Shown: piece by piece, positions 1-5,331 of the stretch
How the letters are laid out: every line of letters begins with the position of its first letter
Numbering within the stretch: position 1 is the first letter of the stretch
Source of the DNA: CAZGSV01 sp964528605
Lineage (GTDB): Bacteria; Armatimonadota; Zipacnadia; CAZGSV01
Reading direction: 5' to 3'
NCBI GenBank assembly: GCA_964528605.1
Contig: CAZGSV010000161.1
Coordinates: 1-5,331 of the forward strand
Length of the DNA stretch: 5,331 nt
Program-made: the position numbers and the translations under genes
The notes under the pieces: generated by a model
Database searches by the model: none
Told to the model about the DNA's origin: nothing
The model's input: the letters and a program-made list of their open reading frames with translations, nothing else

Positions 1-2
1 AA

Positions 3-110
3 TCTCGGGAGAACCTCTGGGCGCCGGCCGCGCAGGCAGTCGCGATGCAGGCGATGGCGCCGGTGGTGGGAAAGTGGATTCGCATTACCGGCGCGGCGGC
101 GCGAGCATGA
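3..110 (+). CDS. C-terminal end of an unidentified protein (partial)
   Basis: An open frame enters from the left edge and runs 35 codons to a TGA at 108-110. The visible tail contains ENLWAPAAQAV and GKWIRITG, which reads as a normal folded-protein C-terminus and not as out-of-frame, arginine-rich translation. Its stop overlaps the ATG of the downstream sugar kinase as ATGA (107-110), a typical translational-coupling arrangement. The two genes are therefore probably in one operon, and this protein probably works on the same sugar or sugar phosphate. I do not recognise the family from so short a tail. That it is coding at all is inferred from residue content and the stop/start overlap. Confidence 0.6.
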   Translation, partial: SRENLWAPAAQAVAMQAMAPVVGKWIRITGAAARA

Positions 111-1045
111 CGCGCATCCACTGCCTCGGCATCCTGGTGGTGGACGCCCTGAGCGGCCCCCTCGAGCGCTACCCGGAGCCAGGCGTGAATCCGCAGGCTG
201 TTACCAAGACCCTCCGCTTCATGCCGGGTGGAGGCGCTGCCAACACGCCTTCCGCGCTGGCCCGCATGGGATTGCGGCCGGCCGTTTTCTCGAAGGTGGG
301 CAACGACCCGAACGGCGCTTTCTTGCTGCGCGAGTTGGCCCAGTGCGACGTGGACACCAGCGGCATCCGCGTCTCCGACAGCGACGCCACGCCCTTCACC
401 TTCGTCGGCGTTCATCCCGACGGCGACCGCACCTTCATCCACACTCCCGGCGCGAACCTGACCGTCACCTTCGACGACTTCGACCTCGAGCGGCTGCTGC
501 TCACCGACTTCCTGGTTTATCAGGACCTATGGGTGCTCCCACGGATGGACGGGGCGCCCGGGGCCGCCGTTCTCGCCGAGGCGCAGAGGCGTGGGGTCAC
601 GACCTTCCTCGACGAGTGTTGGGGCCTCGGCCCCAACCGTGATGCGTTCGAGGCCATGGCGCCGCACTGCGACTACCTGCTTCCCAGTCTCGAGGACTTG
701 CGTGCCATCTACCCGGGAACGTCCGCCGAGGAGATGGCGGACTACCTACTGGGGCTGGGCGCGCGCGCGGCGGTGCTCAAGATGGGGGCCGAGGGGTGCC
801 TGGTCGCGCAAGGCGAACGGCGTGTGCGGGTGCCTGCGTTTCCCGCGCAAGTCGTGGACACCACCGGCGCGGGCGACTGCTGGGATGCCGGCTTCATCGC
901 GGGCCTGGCGTACGGCGAGGACATCGTCACGGCCGCGGGCATTGGTTGCGCGTGCGCTGCCTTCTGCATTGAAGCCTTAGGGGGCGCCACCGGCGTCCCC
1001 GACTATCCCACCGTCCTCCACCGCGCGACGAACGCATCCCTGTAG
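107..1045 (+). CDS. PfkB-family (ribokinase-like) carbohydrate kinase
   Basis: A cytoplasmic kinase of 312 aa, close to the usual PfkB length of about 300, that transfers phosphate from ATP to a sugar or sugar-like hydroxyl. Asp13 in the first strand (GILVVDALSG) is where the family binds substrate hydroxyls. The first family signature is the glycine-rich GGGAANT at residues 41-47, followed by SKVGNDPNG at 62-70. The second is DTTGAGD at residues 251-257, forming the anion hole, with Asp257 as the catalytic base. ATG 107 is chosen over the in-frame GTG at 74 because the homologous core begins right after it, the extra 11 residues look unrelated, and ATG 107 overlaps the upstream stop as ATGA. 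The substrate cannot be read from the sequence: ribokinase, fructokinase, KDG kinase and nucleoside kinase types all share these motifs. It converges on the beta-helix gene with 13 bp between stops. Confidence 0.93.
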   Translation: MTRIHCLGILVVDALSGPLERYPEPGVNPQAVTKTLRFMPGGGAANTPSALARMGLRPAVFSKVGNDPNGAFLLRELAQCDVDTSGIRVSDSDATPFTFVGVHPDGDRTFIHTPGANLTVTFDDFDLERLLLTDFLVYQDLWVLPRMDGAPGAAVLAEAQRRGVTTFLDECWGLGPNRDAFEAMAPHCDYLLPSLEDLRAIYPGTSAEEMADYLLGLGARAAVLKMGAEGCLVAQGERRVRVPAFPAQVVDTTGAGDCWDAGFIAGLAYGEDIVTAAGIGCACAAFCIEALGGATGVPDYPTVLHRATNASL

Positions 1046-1062
1046 GAGGCTGACCCGCCTAC
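1042..1062. terminator. Hairpin spanning both stop codons of convergent genes
   Basis: GTAGGAGG (1042-1049) and CCGCCTAC (1055-1062) form an 8-bp stem with one A/G mismatch and a 5-nt loop, CTGAC. The TAG stop of the kinase (1043-1045) pairs with the complement of the TAG stop of the opposing gene (1059-1061). Because the arrangement is symmetric, it could end transcription from both sides. There is no U-tract on either strand, so it is not a standard intrinsic terminator. The role is inferred from position only. Confidence 0.35.
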
Positions 1063-2342
1063 TCCAGCGCCCTCCATCGCCACGTCGGCGGCGAGGCATA
1101 GGCGAACGTCAGGCGCTCGCCCGGCTGCAGGATGAAACGCTCGCCCGCCCGCAGGGGCGCCGCCACGCTCTGCGATTCGCCCTCAGCGTCCGTGACCGCC
1201 CACTGAGAAACATCCCCCGGCGTGAGCGCGATAGCCTCGATGGGGTACGGGTTGCGGTTGGTGACCGGCTCACCCGAGGGCGGCACCGGCGGCGTCTCCA
1301 CCTCGAATCCCACCGGGGCGGCGCTCACGACCCGATTCGTCGGCTCCGTGGCGTTGTTCGTTATCCCCCCCGCCAGCGCCAGCGCCGTCACGATGTTCTC
1401 CCCCGACTCCGCCTCGAAGACGAGCCCCTTACCCTCCGCTGCCTGCAGCACGTCGAGGGTGAGCAGATTGCCGCGCCCGAAAATCTGCGCCCCGGCGCTT
1501 CCCTCAATCCCCTCGCTGTTGACGGACATGTCAATCCGGTTGCCACGCACCGCCCCGGCCCCAGCGCCCGCGTCACCGACCTGCAAGTGCGTGTTGCACT
1601 GGTGATTGTGCAGCACCTGAATCCAGTTGAACGCGACCGCGTTGCCGGTCCCGCCGTTCGTGAGATACACGCCCTTGTCGCACAGGAGCACCGCGGTCGC
1701 GAAGACCTTGTTCCACAAGATCGGCCCTGCCGAAGCGTCCAAGACGATGCCTCCCCCTCCGGGGGCGCCCGTGATGTTCAACGTCTGCAGGTTGAACGTG
1801 CCCGCGCCCACCACCGACGAGCACTCGAACACGCTGTCGGTGAGCACCACGAAGCCGTCAATCGGCACCGGATGCTCCGGCTTCAGGCGCACCACCGCGT
1901 CCGCCGAGCGCGACACCACCAACCCGAAGCGATACCAGCAGTCCATCGCACTATCAATGCGAATGGCGTCGCCCGTCGGCTGCGTGTAGTTGATGACGCA
2001 CTCGCCGCTGTCAATGCGGAACCCTTGCATCGGCGGCACCTGGATGGTCTCCGAGGTGTTGTAGACCGGAGCCGACCTGTCGCCCTGCACCCCGGCTATG
2101 AAGACGTTCTTGTAGTGCGCCTTGGCGTAGTCAATCGCCTCTTGGATGCCGGAGGTCCTTGTGCCCGGCGTGCCCGGGCCGAAGTCTCCTCCATCCTCCG
2201 GCCCCCCCGGCGTCACCAGCACGTATCCCATTGCCCTATGGGTGTCCGCGCCCGTTGCGTTCATTCCACGCTCCTGTGCGCCGACGTGCGTACAGGCTAA
2301 GGCCAACAGCGGGACCGCTGCAACAAGCCAGAACCCCCGCAC
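1059..2342 (-). CDS. Secreted right-handed beta-helix (pectin-lyase-fold) protein with C-terminal beta-rich module
   Basis: A 427-aa exported protein. Residues 1-22 form a signal peptide: a short basic start, a hydrophobic core, then a likely signal peptidase I site VGA|Q after Ala22. Cys17 after LALA also loosely fits a lipobox, so a lipoprotein is possible. Residues 53-73 (DFGPG...GIQEAIDYA) match the usual opening of pectate-lyase-like folds. About residues 80-340 alternate short beta strands with Gly/Asn turns, as in right-handed parallel beta-helices. A proline-rich linker (350-359) leads to a 69-residue beta-rich module ending in PPTWRW. The start is GTG at 2342, with GGAAGGAAG at 2350-2358 as the ribosome site; an ATG just upstream is out of frame. 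It lies 86 bp downstream of hepT. I see no clear catalytic residues, so enzyme, surface-binding and structural roles all remain possible. Confidence 0.75.
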   Translation of the reverse strand: MRGFWLVAAVPLLALACTHVGAQERGMNATGADTHRAMGYVLVTPGGPEDGGDFGPGTPGTRTSGIQEAIDYAKAHYKNVFIAGVQGDRSAPVYNTSETIQVPPMQGFRIDSGECVINYTQPTGDAIRIDSAMDCWYRFGLVVSRSADAVVRLKPEHPVPIDGFVVLTDSVFECSSVVGAGTFNLQTLNITGAPGGGGIVLDASAGPILWNKVFATAVLLCDKGVYLTNGGTGNAVAFNWIQVLHNHQCNTHLQVGDAGAGAGAVRGNRIDMSVNSEGIEGSAGAQIFGRGNLLTLDVLQAAEGKGLVFEAESGENIVTALALAGGITNNATEPTNRVVSAAPVGFEVETPPVPPSGEPVTNRNPYPIEAIALTPGDVSQWAVTDAEGESQSVAAPLRAGERFILQPGERLTFAYASPPTWRWRALE

Positions 2343-2349
2343 GAAGCAT

Positions 2350-2358
2350 CTTCCTTCC
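2350..2358 (-). promoter_or_regulatory. Shine-Dalgarno that sets the GTG start of the beta-helix gene
   Basis: On the minus strand this reads GGAAGGAAG, ending 7 nt before the GTG at 2340-2342. It is the only strong purine-rich site nearby. The closer ATG (2347-2349) is out of frame and directly abuts the site, so GTG is the supported start. The signal peptide encoded directly after the GTG agrees. Confidence 0.65.
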
Positions 2359-2428
2359 GTCGCGCCCGCCGATGTGGACCTTCCCGGCTGCTGCCGGTTC
2401 GCACCCGTCCCGCACCCGCCCGGACAGC

Positions 2429-2776
2429 CTACCGCGGTTCCGCGGCCAGGATGTCTCGGAGCAGTGGTACCAAGGGAGGCAAGTCTTCTCTCAGCGTCTG
2501 CCAGAGAATCGGGACGCTCACCCCGAAGTACTCGTGCACCAGGAGGTTGCGGATTCCGCGCATCTTATCCCAGGGCACGTGCGGGTGGCGCTCCTCTACG
2601 TGCGACGGGATGTACCGAGCCGCTTCGCCAAGGACCTCTAGGTTCCGAACCACGGCATCCACGGTCCTCTGGTCTGCTTCGAACGCGTGGCGGTCCATTC
2701 CCGAGGTGTAGCGCTCGACCCTGGTGATCACCTCGGGAATGTCTTCCAGGCGAAGCCTCCAATCCCTAGAGGGCAT
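2429..2776 (-). CDS. hepT: HEPN-domain toxin, HepT-like (DUF86)
   Basis: A 115-aa all-alpha cytoplasmic protein, the usual length for the HepT/DUF86 family. The diagnostic RX4HXY motif is present as R76-NLLV-H81-E-Y83. In characterised HepT proteins Arg and His form the RNase active site of the HEPN dimer, and the Tyr is AMPylated by the partner MntA to switch the toxin off. Other family features are the N-terminal helix DWRLRLEDI and the segment NLEVLGEAAR (45-54). The ATG at 2774-2776 lies inside the last codons of mntA (11-nt overlap), so translation is probably coupled. The order antitoxin then toxin is common in this family. I see no truncation or missing residue, so it is likely functional. 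RNase activity is inferred from the family. Confidence 0.93.
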   Translation of the reverse strand: MPSRDWRLRLEDIPEVITRVERYTSGMDRHAFEADQRTVDAVVRNLEVLGEAARYIPSHVEERHPHVPWDKMRGIRNLLVHEYFGVSVPILWQTLREDLPPLVPLLRDILAAEPR

Positions 2777-3056
2777 TGACCGCCTCCTGCAGAACCCTCT
2801 CGCGCAGGCCCGGCTTCAGAGCGTCGGAGGTCACCAGGTCAACCTGACAGCCGAGCAAGCCTTCAAGGTAGGCCTTCACGTCCAGAAACCTGAAGAGGCC
2901 CACCGGCTCTGAGAACTCGACCAACAGGTCTACGTCGCTCTCACGGCCGGCCTCGTCGCGGGCCACCGACCCAAACAGCGCCAGCGAGCGCACACCCAAG
3001 CGCCCCAGATCGGCGCGGCGCTCTGCGATGCGTCGGACTATGTCCTCCCTGGTCAT
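2766..3056 (-). CDS. mntA: MntA-type minimal nucleotidyltransferase antitoxin
   Basis: A 96-aa MNT-fold nucleotidyltransferase. The signature GSX10DXD is exact: Gly29-Ser30, ten residues, Asp41-Val-Asp43. A third acidic residue is Asp73 in QVDLV, giving the metal-binding triad. Characterised MntA enzymes add AMP to the Tyr of the HepT RX4HXY motif and so neutralise the toxin; the same is inferred here from the adjacent, overlapping hepT. ATG 3056 is chosen because GGGAG (3065-3069) sits 8 nt before it and the family's N-terminal helix starts there. The frame stays open to an ATG at 3188, but that would add 44 Gly/Tyr-rich residues unlike the family. A possible promoter lies at 3096-3124. Length and motifs are complete. 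Confidence 0.93.
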   Translation of the reverse strand: MTREDIVRRIAERRADLGRLGVRSLALFGSVARDEAGRESDVDLLVEFSEPVGLFRFLDVKAYLEGLLGCQVDLVTSDALKPGLRERVLQEAVNAL

Positions 3057-3064
3057 CTGCTCTG

Positions 3065-3069
3065 CTCCC
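3065..3069 (-). promoter_or_regulatory. Shine-Dalgarno setting the mntA start
   Basis: GGGAG on the minus strand, 8 nt before the ATG at 3054-3056. It supports the 96-aa start over the longer 140-aa reading, whose extra N-terminus lacks family features. Confidence 0.6.
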
Positions 3070-3095
3070 AGCCGGGCTTCGGTTCCCAGGCCTCC

Positions 3096-3124
3096 ATAGT
3101 ACGGCGTGCCCCACGGATAGTAAA
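3096..3124 (-). promoter_or_regulatory. Possible sigma70-type promoter of mntA-hepT
   Basis: On the minus strand, TTTACT (3119-3124) and TACTAT (3096-3101) are separated by exactly 17 nt. Each matches 4 of 6 bases of the TTGACA/TATAAT consensus. Transcription would start near 3089, leaving a leader of about 33 nt before mntA. The position, in the 151-bp gap after the enolase-family gene, fits an independent promoter for the toxin-antitoxin pair. Such matches also arise by chance, and the consensus for this organism is unknown. Confidence 0.3.
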
Positions 3125-3207
3125 CGGCCCCAACGCGATGCCCAGCACCGCTATGCCCGGCGGTTGCTTGCCGGCTCCCCGCCCCCACGCGCGGCCACTT
3201 CTCGGCC

Positions 3208-4299
3208 CTACGCCGTCCGCAGTTCCTGAAGTCTCTTCTCGTCGAGCACGATGCCGAGGCCTGGTCCTTCGGGCACGCGCAGACAACCGTCTCGCACCGT
3301 CAGGTCGGGCTCGAGCAGCAGGCCGCGCAGGTGATGCTCGCCGCTGATGGTCGCCAGTTCGAACTCCTGCGGCGTGCGCGCCGCCGGACAAACCGCGGCA
3401 AAGTGCAAGGCCGCCACCGACCCCACCGTCGGCTGCGTGTTGTGCTGCGTCACCGGCGCCCCGTAAGCCTCCGCCAGCACCCCGATCTTCTTCGCCTTCA
3501 GCAGCCCGCCTATCTTGCTCACGTCCGGCTGCACGACGTCCACGACGCTATTGGCCAGCAGCGTCTTGAAGCGCAGCAAGTCCCACTCCTGCTCTCCACC
3601 CGCCACCGGCATGTCCAGCGCCGCGGCCACCTTGGCCGTGCTCTCGTCGTCGTTGTACGGGCACGGCTCCTCGAAGTGGAAGACGTTGTACTGCTCGATC
3701 CGCCTCCCCAACTCGATCGCCCGCGGCGCGGAGTACGCTCCGTTTGCATCCACCATGATCGCCACATCGTCCCCCAGCACGCGCCGGCATTCCCGCACCA
3801 CCGCCTCCGACCGCCCGGGCGCCGCGTCCTCGTCCTTCCCAAAGCGCTCCCCCACCTTTATCTTCACCGCCCGCAGTCCGTACTTCTCCACCATTGCTGC
3901 GAGGTCCTGGGCTTCCTGCTCGGGCGTGGTGTCGCGCCGCAGCGAGGAGGCGTACGCCGGCACCTTGTCGCGATAGAGCCCGCCGAGCAGTTTCCAGACC
4001 GGCACTCCCGCGGCTTTGCCGGCGATGTCCCACAAGGCCAACTCGATCCCACTCATGGCCAGGTGCTGCGTCTGCCCGGCCAGTTTGTAAGCCCCGACGA
4101 ACATCTTCTCGGTCAGCCACTCGATGCGCGTGGGGTCCTCGCCGAGGATCATGGGCGCGAGCGAATGCTCGAGGTGAGCCTCAATCACCGCCGCGTTCAT
4201 CGGGCTGCATTCGCCAATGCCGGTGATGCCCTCGTTCGTGTGCACGCGCACGAAAATCGAGCGACCCAAACGCAGCGTCTCTACTTGTGTGATCTTCAT
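3208..4299 (-). CDS. Mandelate racemase/muconate-lactonizing enzyme family protein (enolase superfamily)
   Basis: A 363-aa cytoplasmic enzyme with the two-domain enolase-superfamily layout: an N-terminal capping domain (about 1-115) and a (beta/alpha)7-beta barrel (about 116-345). It removes a proton alpha to a carboxylate, using Mg2+. Visible active-site residues are K146-I-K148 (KxK bases), metal ligands Asp184 (VDANG), Glu210 (FEEP) and Glu236 (GGEQ), the Asp259/His286 dyad (QPDVSKIGG, TQHNTQP) and Glu314. The ligand and dyad spacings (26, 26, 23, 27) equal those of mandelate racemase, which places it in the MR subgroup. Likely reactions are dehydration of a sugar acid or epimerisation; the substrate cannot be read. 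AGGAG (4306-4310), 6 nt before ATG 4299, supports the start. It lies 77 bp downstream of the oxidoreductase, probably in one operon. Confidence 0.95.
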   Translation of the reverse strand: MKITQVETLRLGRSIFVRVHTNEGITGIGECSPMNAAVIEAHLEHSLAPMILGEDPTRIEWLTEKMFVGAYKLAGQTQHLAMSGIELALWDIAGKAAGVPVWKLLGGLYRDKVPAYASSLRRDTTPEQEAQDLAAMVEKYGLRAVKIKVGERFGKDEDAAPGRSEAVVRECRRVLGDDVAIMVDANGAYSAPRAIELGRRIEQYNVFHFEEPCPYNDDESTAKVAAALDMPVAGGEQEWDLLRFKTLLANSVVDVVQPDVSKIGGLLKAKKIGVLAEAYGAPVTQHNTQPTVGSVAALHFAAVCPAARTPQEFELATISGEHHLRGLLLEPDLTVRDGCLRVPEGPGLGIVLDEKRLQELRTA

Positions 4300-4322
4300 C
4301 AGCGTCTCCTAGCCTTTGCGCT

Positions 4323-4338
4323 CGGCGCTGCGGCGCCG
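4323..4338. other. Small GC-rich hairpin between oxidoreductase and enolase-family genes
   Basis: CGGCGC (4323-4328) and GCGCCG (4333-4338) form a perfect 6-bp stem with loop TGCG, inside the 77-bp gap between the two genes and upstream of the enolase-family ribosome site. No U-tract follows on the minus strand. It could act in mRNA processing or partial termination, but in DNA of this GC content a stem this short can be chance. Confidence 0.2.
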
Positions 4339-4376
4339 TGTCCCTGCGAGCACAGGCCGTCCGAGTCTCGATGTAC

Positions 4377-5198
4377 TTACTTGCGTAACTCCGCGCCTTG
4401 CGCCAGCAACGCCTGCTGCAGACGCGAGACGTCCAGTCTGCGCGGTTGCACGCCCTCCTTCGCGGCCAGCGCCGCCGCCGTGCCCGCCGCCTGACCGATC
4501 GCCGTTATGGGCGCCATCGCCCGGAATGACTCGTACGGCTGCTGCTCCGAGGAAATGCAGCGGCCGGCCACCAGCAATCCGTCAAGGCTGTTCGGCAGCA
4601 GGCAGCGGTAGGGAATGTCAAACCCCTCGTGCTCCAGGTAGCGCCGGTAGCCGTAGTAGTGGATTACGGGGCACGAACTTATGGCCACCACGTCCTCGAA
4701 TCGCCTGCCCTCGATCGCGTCGTCCGCCGTCAGTTTGTACTCGCCCTCCACGAAGCGCGTCTGCCGTATCCCGAGCAGCGGCGGCGTCTCGGCCACGAAG
4801 GCCCGCTCCAGCCCCGTGCTCTTCCGGCGCAGCGACGCGAAGTGCTCGTACACCTGCAGGCGCGCCTCGATCTCCGCCTTGGTCAACTGCGCCGCGTCCG
4901 CGCCGTTGCACACCAGCCCCCCCGGACCCCACACCACCATCTCGTTTCCCACGATGCAACCGCCCTGGTTCGTGTCCTCGGCAAGACCGGCGATCTTGTA
5001 CATCAACCCGTCGGTGAGCCGCGGAGCCTCGTCCGCTTTCACTTGCCAGAAATCCGCCCCCGCGCGCGCCGCCACATCCGCGTCGCCCGTCGCATCCACC
5101 ACCACCTTTGCCAGCACCGCCTGCCGCCCCGACTTGTTCTCGATAATCACCCCGCGCACCGTATTGCCCTCTTTGATCGCCTCGCAGAAGAAGCTGTG
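4377..5198 (-). CDS. FAD-dependent oxidoreductase (FAD_oxidored family), N-terminal part missing
   Basis: The C-terminal 273 residues of a flavoprotein whose family is usually well over 400 aa. Recognisable pieces, in order: FCEAIKEG, VIIENKSGR, then the FAD-contact segment VVVDATGDADVAARAGA (coding for its first Asp at 5094-5096). These are followed by GIRQTRFVEGEY and the C-terminal FAD-binding segment LLVAGRCIS with a following GQAAGTAAALA. The N-terminal Rossmann GxGxxG half is absent. The frame runs on to an ATG at 5219, but the codons beyond about 5198 belong to unrelated, AT-rich sequence, so that ATG is not a real start. The intact gene probably oxidised a sugar-derived or other small polar substrate, together with the enolase-family enzyme downstream. 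The truncation is explained by the seam at 5185-5198. The C-terminal half itself shows no frameshift. Confidence 0.88.
   Translation of the reverse strand, partial: HSFFCEAIKEGNTVRGVIIENKSGRQAVLAKVVVDATGDADVAARAGADFWQVKADEAPRLTDGLMYKIAGLAEDTNQGGCIVGNEMVVWGPGGLVCNGADAAQLTKAEIEARLQVYEHFASLRRKSTGLERAFVAETPPLLGIRQTRFVEGEYKLTADDAIEGRRFEDVVAISSCPVIHYYGYRRYLEHEGFDIPYRCLLPNSLDGLLVAGRCISSEQQPYESFRAMAPITAIGQAAGTAAALAAKEGVQPRRLDVSRLQQALLAQGAELRK
5185..5198. other. Probable chimeric junction with 14-nt microhomology
   Basis: On the minus strand this reads CACAGCTTCTTCTG. Read in one frame it continues the transporter segment (VPQLLL); read in the other it begins the oxidoreductase (HSFFC). Both readings look natural for their own gene, so up to 14 nt can belong to either parent. 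GC falls from about 66% (5041-5180) to about 42% (5201-5331) across it. An assembly or library chimera is the simplest explanation; a real recombination event is the alternative. Confidence 0.6.
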
Positions 5199-5331
5199 GA
5201 ACAAGTAAAAGAGGGACAAGGATATAGATACTTATTGCTGTCCGCATTCCTGCCGATATATTTAATCCCAGCAAATTACCAAAGCATGCGGTGGAGAACA
5301 ATATCAGCCAGTTCCTGAACAACATTCCCCT
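5185..5331 (-). CDS. Internal fragment of a Bacteroidota-type ABC transporter membrane protein
   Basis: A 49-codon open frame enters from the right edge and ends at the seam with the oxidoreductase. It encodes a hydrophobic segment with FGNLLGLNISAG, AISIYILVPLLL and VPQLLL, probably one or two transmembrane helices. I recall this motif series from large ABC-2-type transporter proteins of Bacteroidota, where it continues as VPQ(L/I)LLGG; that identification is from memory. Neither the start nor the end of the protein is present, and after the seam the frame runs into out-of-frame oxidoreductase sequence. Its lower GC and different codon use set it apart from every other gene here, so it most likely derives from another organism. 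Confidence 0.6.

Noticed and set aside
74..106. GTG start for the sugar kinase adding 11 residues
   Set aside because: The extension is not kinase-like, and ATG 107 overlaps the upstream stop as ATGA.
1587..2300. A 237-codon plus-strand frame opposite the beta-helix gene
   Set aside because: It is rich in Arg, His and Val with no domain pattern, while the minus strand encodes a coherent signal peptide and beta-helix.
2146..2727. A plus-strand frame across the hepT/beta-helix boundary
   Set aside because: It overlaps two supported genes in antisense and is rich in Pro, Arg and Ser, typical of a GC-rich shadow frame.
3157..3174. CCGGC/GCCGG inverted repeat as a terminator after or before the enolase-family gene
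   Set aside because: It has only 5 bp of stem with an 8-nt loop and no U-tract; too weak to call in DNA of this composition.
3057..3188. Longer mntA reading with 44 extra N-terminal residues
   Set aside because: The extension has no MNT-family features, and a good ribosome site lies right before the inner ATG at 3056.
3331..4494. A 387-codon open frame on the plus strand opposite the enolase-family gene
   Set aside because: It is antisense to a gene with a complete, family-typical active site. Its translation is Arg/His/Leu-rich with no recognisable domain, as expected from the codon bias of GC-rich DNA.
4618..5325. A 235-codon minus-strand frame starting in the transporter segment
   Set aside because: Only its first part (beyond about 5185) reads as real protein. 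The rest is oxidoreductase DNA in the wrong frame, rich in Arg and Gly. It is a by-product of the seam, not a fusion gene.
1..5331. CRISPR array, tRNA or rRNA genes, insertion sequence ends
   Set aside because: I saw no regularly spaced repeats, no tRNA-like arm set, no rRNA stretch and no transposase or terminal inverted repeats on either strand.

Overview
The window is GC-rich (about 66% in sampled stretches) and gene-dense. It carries carbohydrate-catabolism genes, a secreted beta-helix protein and one toxin-antitoxin pair. FAD_oxidored-type proteins, enolase-superfamily sugar-acid enzymes and secreted beta-helix proteins are common together in uncultivated environmental bacteria such as Armatimonadota and Planctomycetota. 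That placement is an inference; nothing here fixes the phylum. The right-hand end behaves like the edge of a metagenomic contig.

Left part (1-1045, plus strand): the last 35 codons of an unidentified gene end in an ATGA overlap with a PfkB-family sugar kinase. The kinase converges on the next gene, with only 13 bp between the two stop codons. A small hairpin covers both stops.

Middle (1059-3207, minus strand): read in the direction of transcription, an MntA-type nucleotidyltransferase antitoxin and a HepT-type HEPN toxin overlap by 11 nt. A secreted protein of 427 aa follows. It has a signal peptide, a predicted right-handed beta-helix, a proline-rich linker and a C-terminal module resembling those at the ends of some phage tail proteins. 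A plausible promoter precedes mntA.

Right part (3208-5198, minus strand): a C-terminal portion of an FAD-dependent oxidoreductase lies 77 bp upstream of a mandelate racemase/muconate-lactonizing enzyme family protein with a complete active site. The two probably form an operon for oxidation or dehydration of a sugar or sugar acid of unknown identity.

Extreme right (about 5185-5331): composition drops to about 42% GC. The minus strand encodes an internal membrane segment of what looks like a Bacteroidota-type ABC transporter protein, in a different frame from the oxidoreductase. The two coding sequences can share 14 nt (5185-5198) at the seam. The most likely reading is a chimeric contig end joined at microhomology, which would explain why the oxidoreductase lacks its N-terminal FAD-binding half. 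I see no convincing new biological system. The main points to check are this seam and the modular secreted protein.
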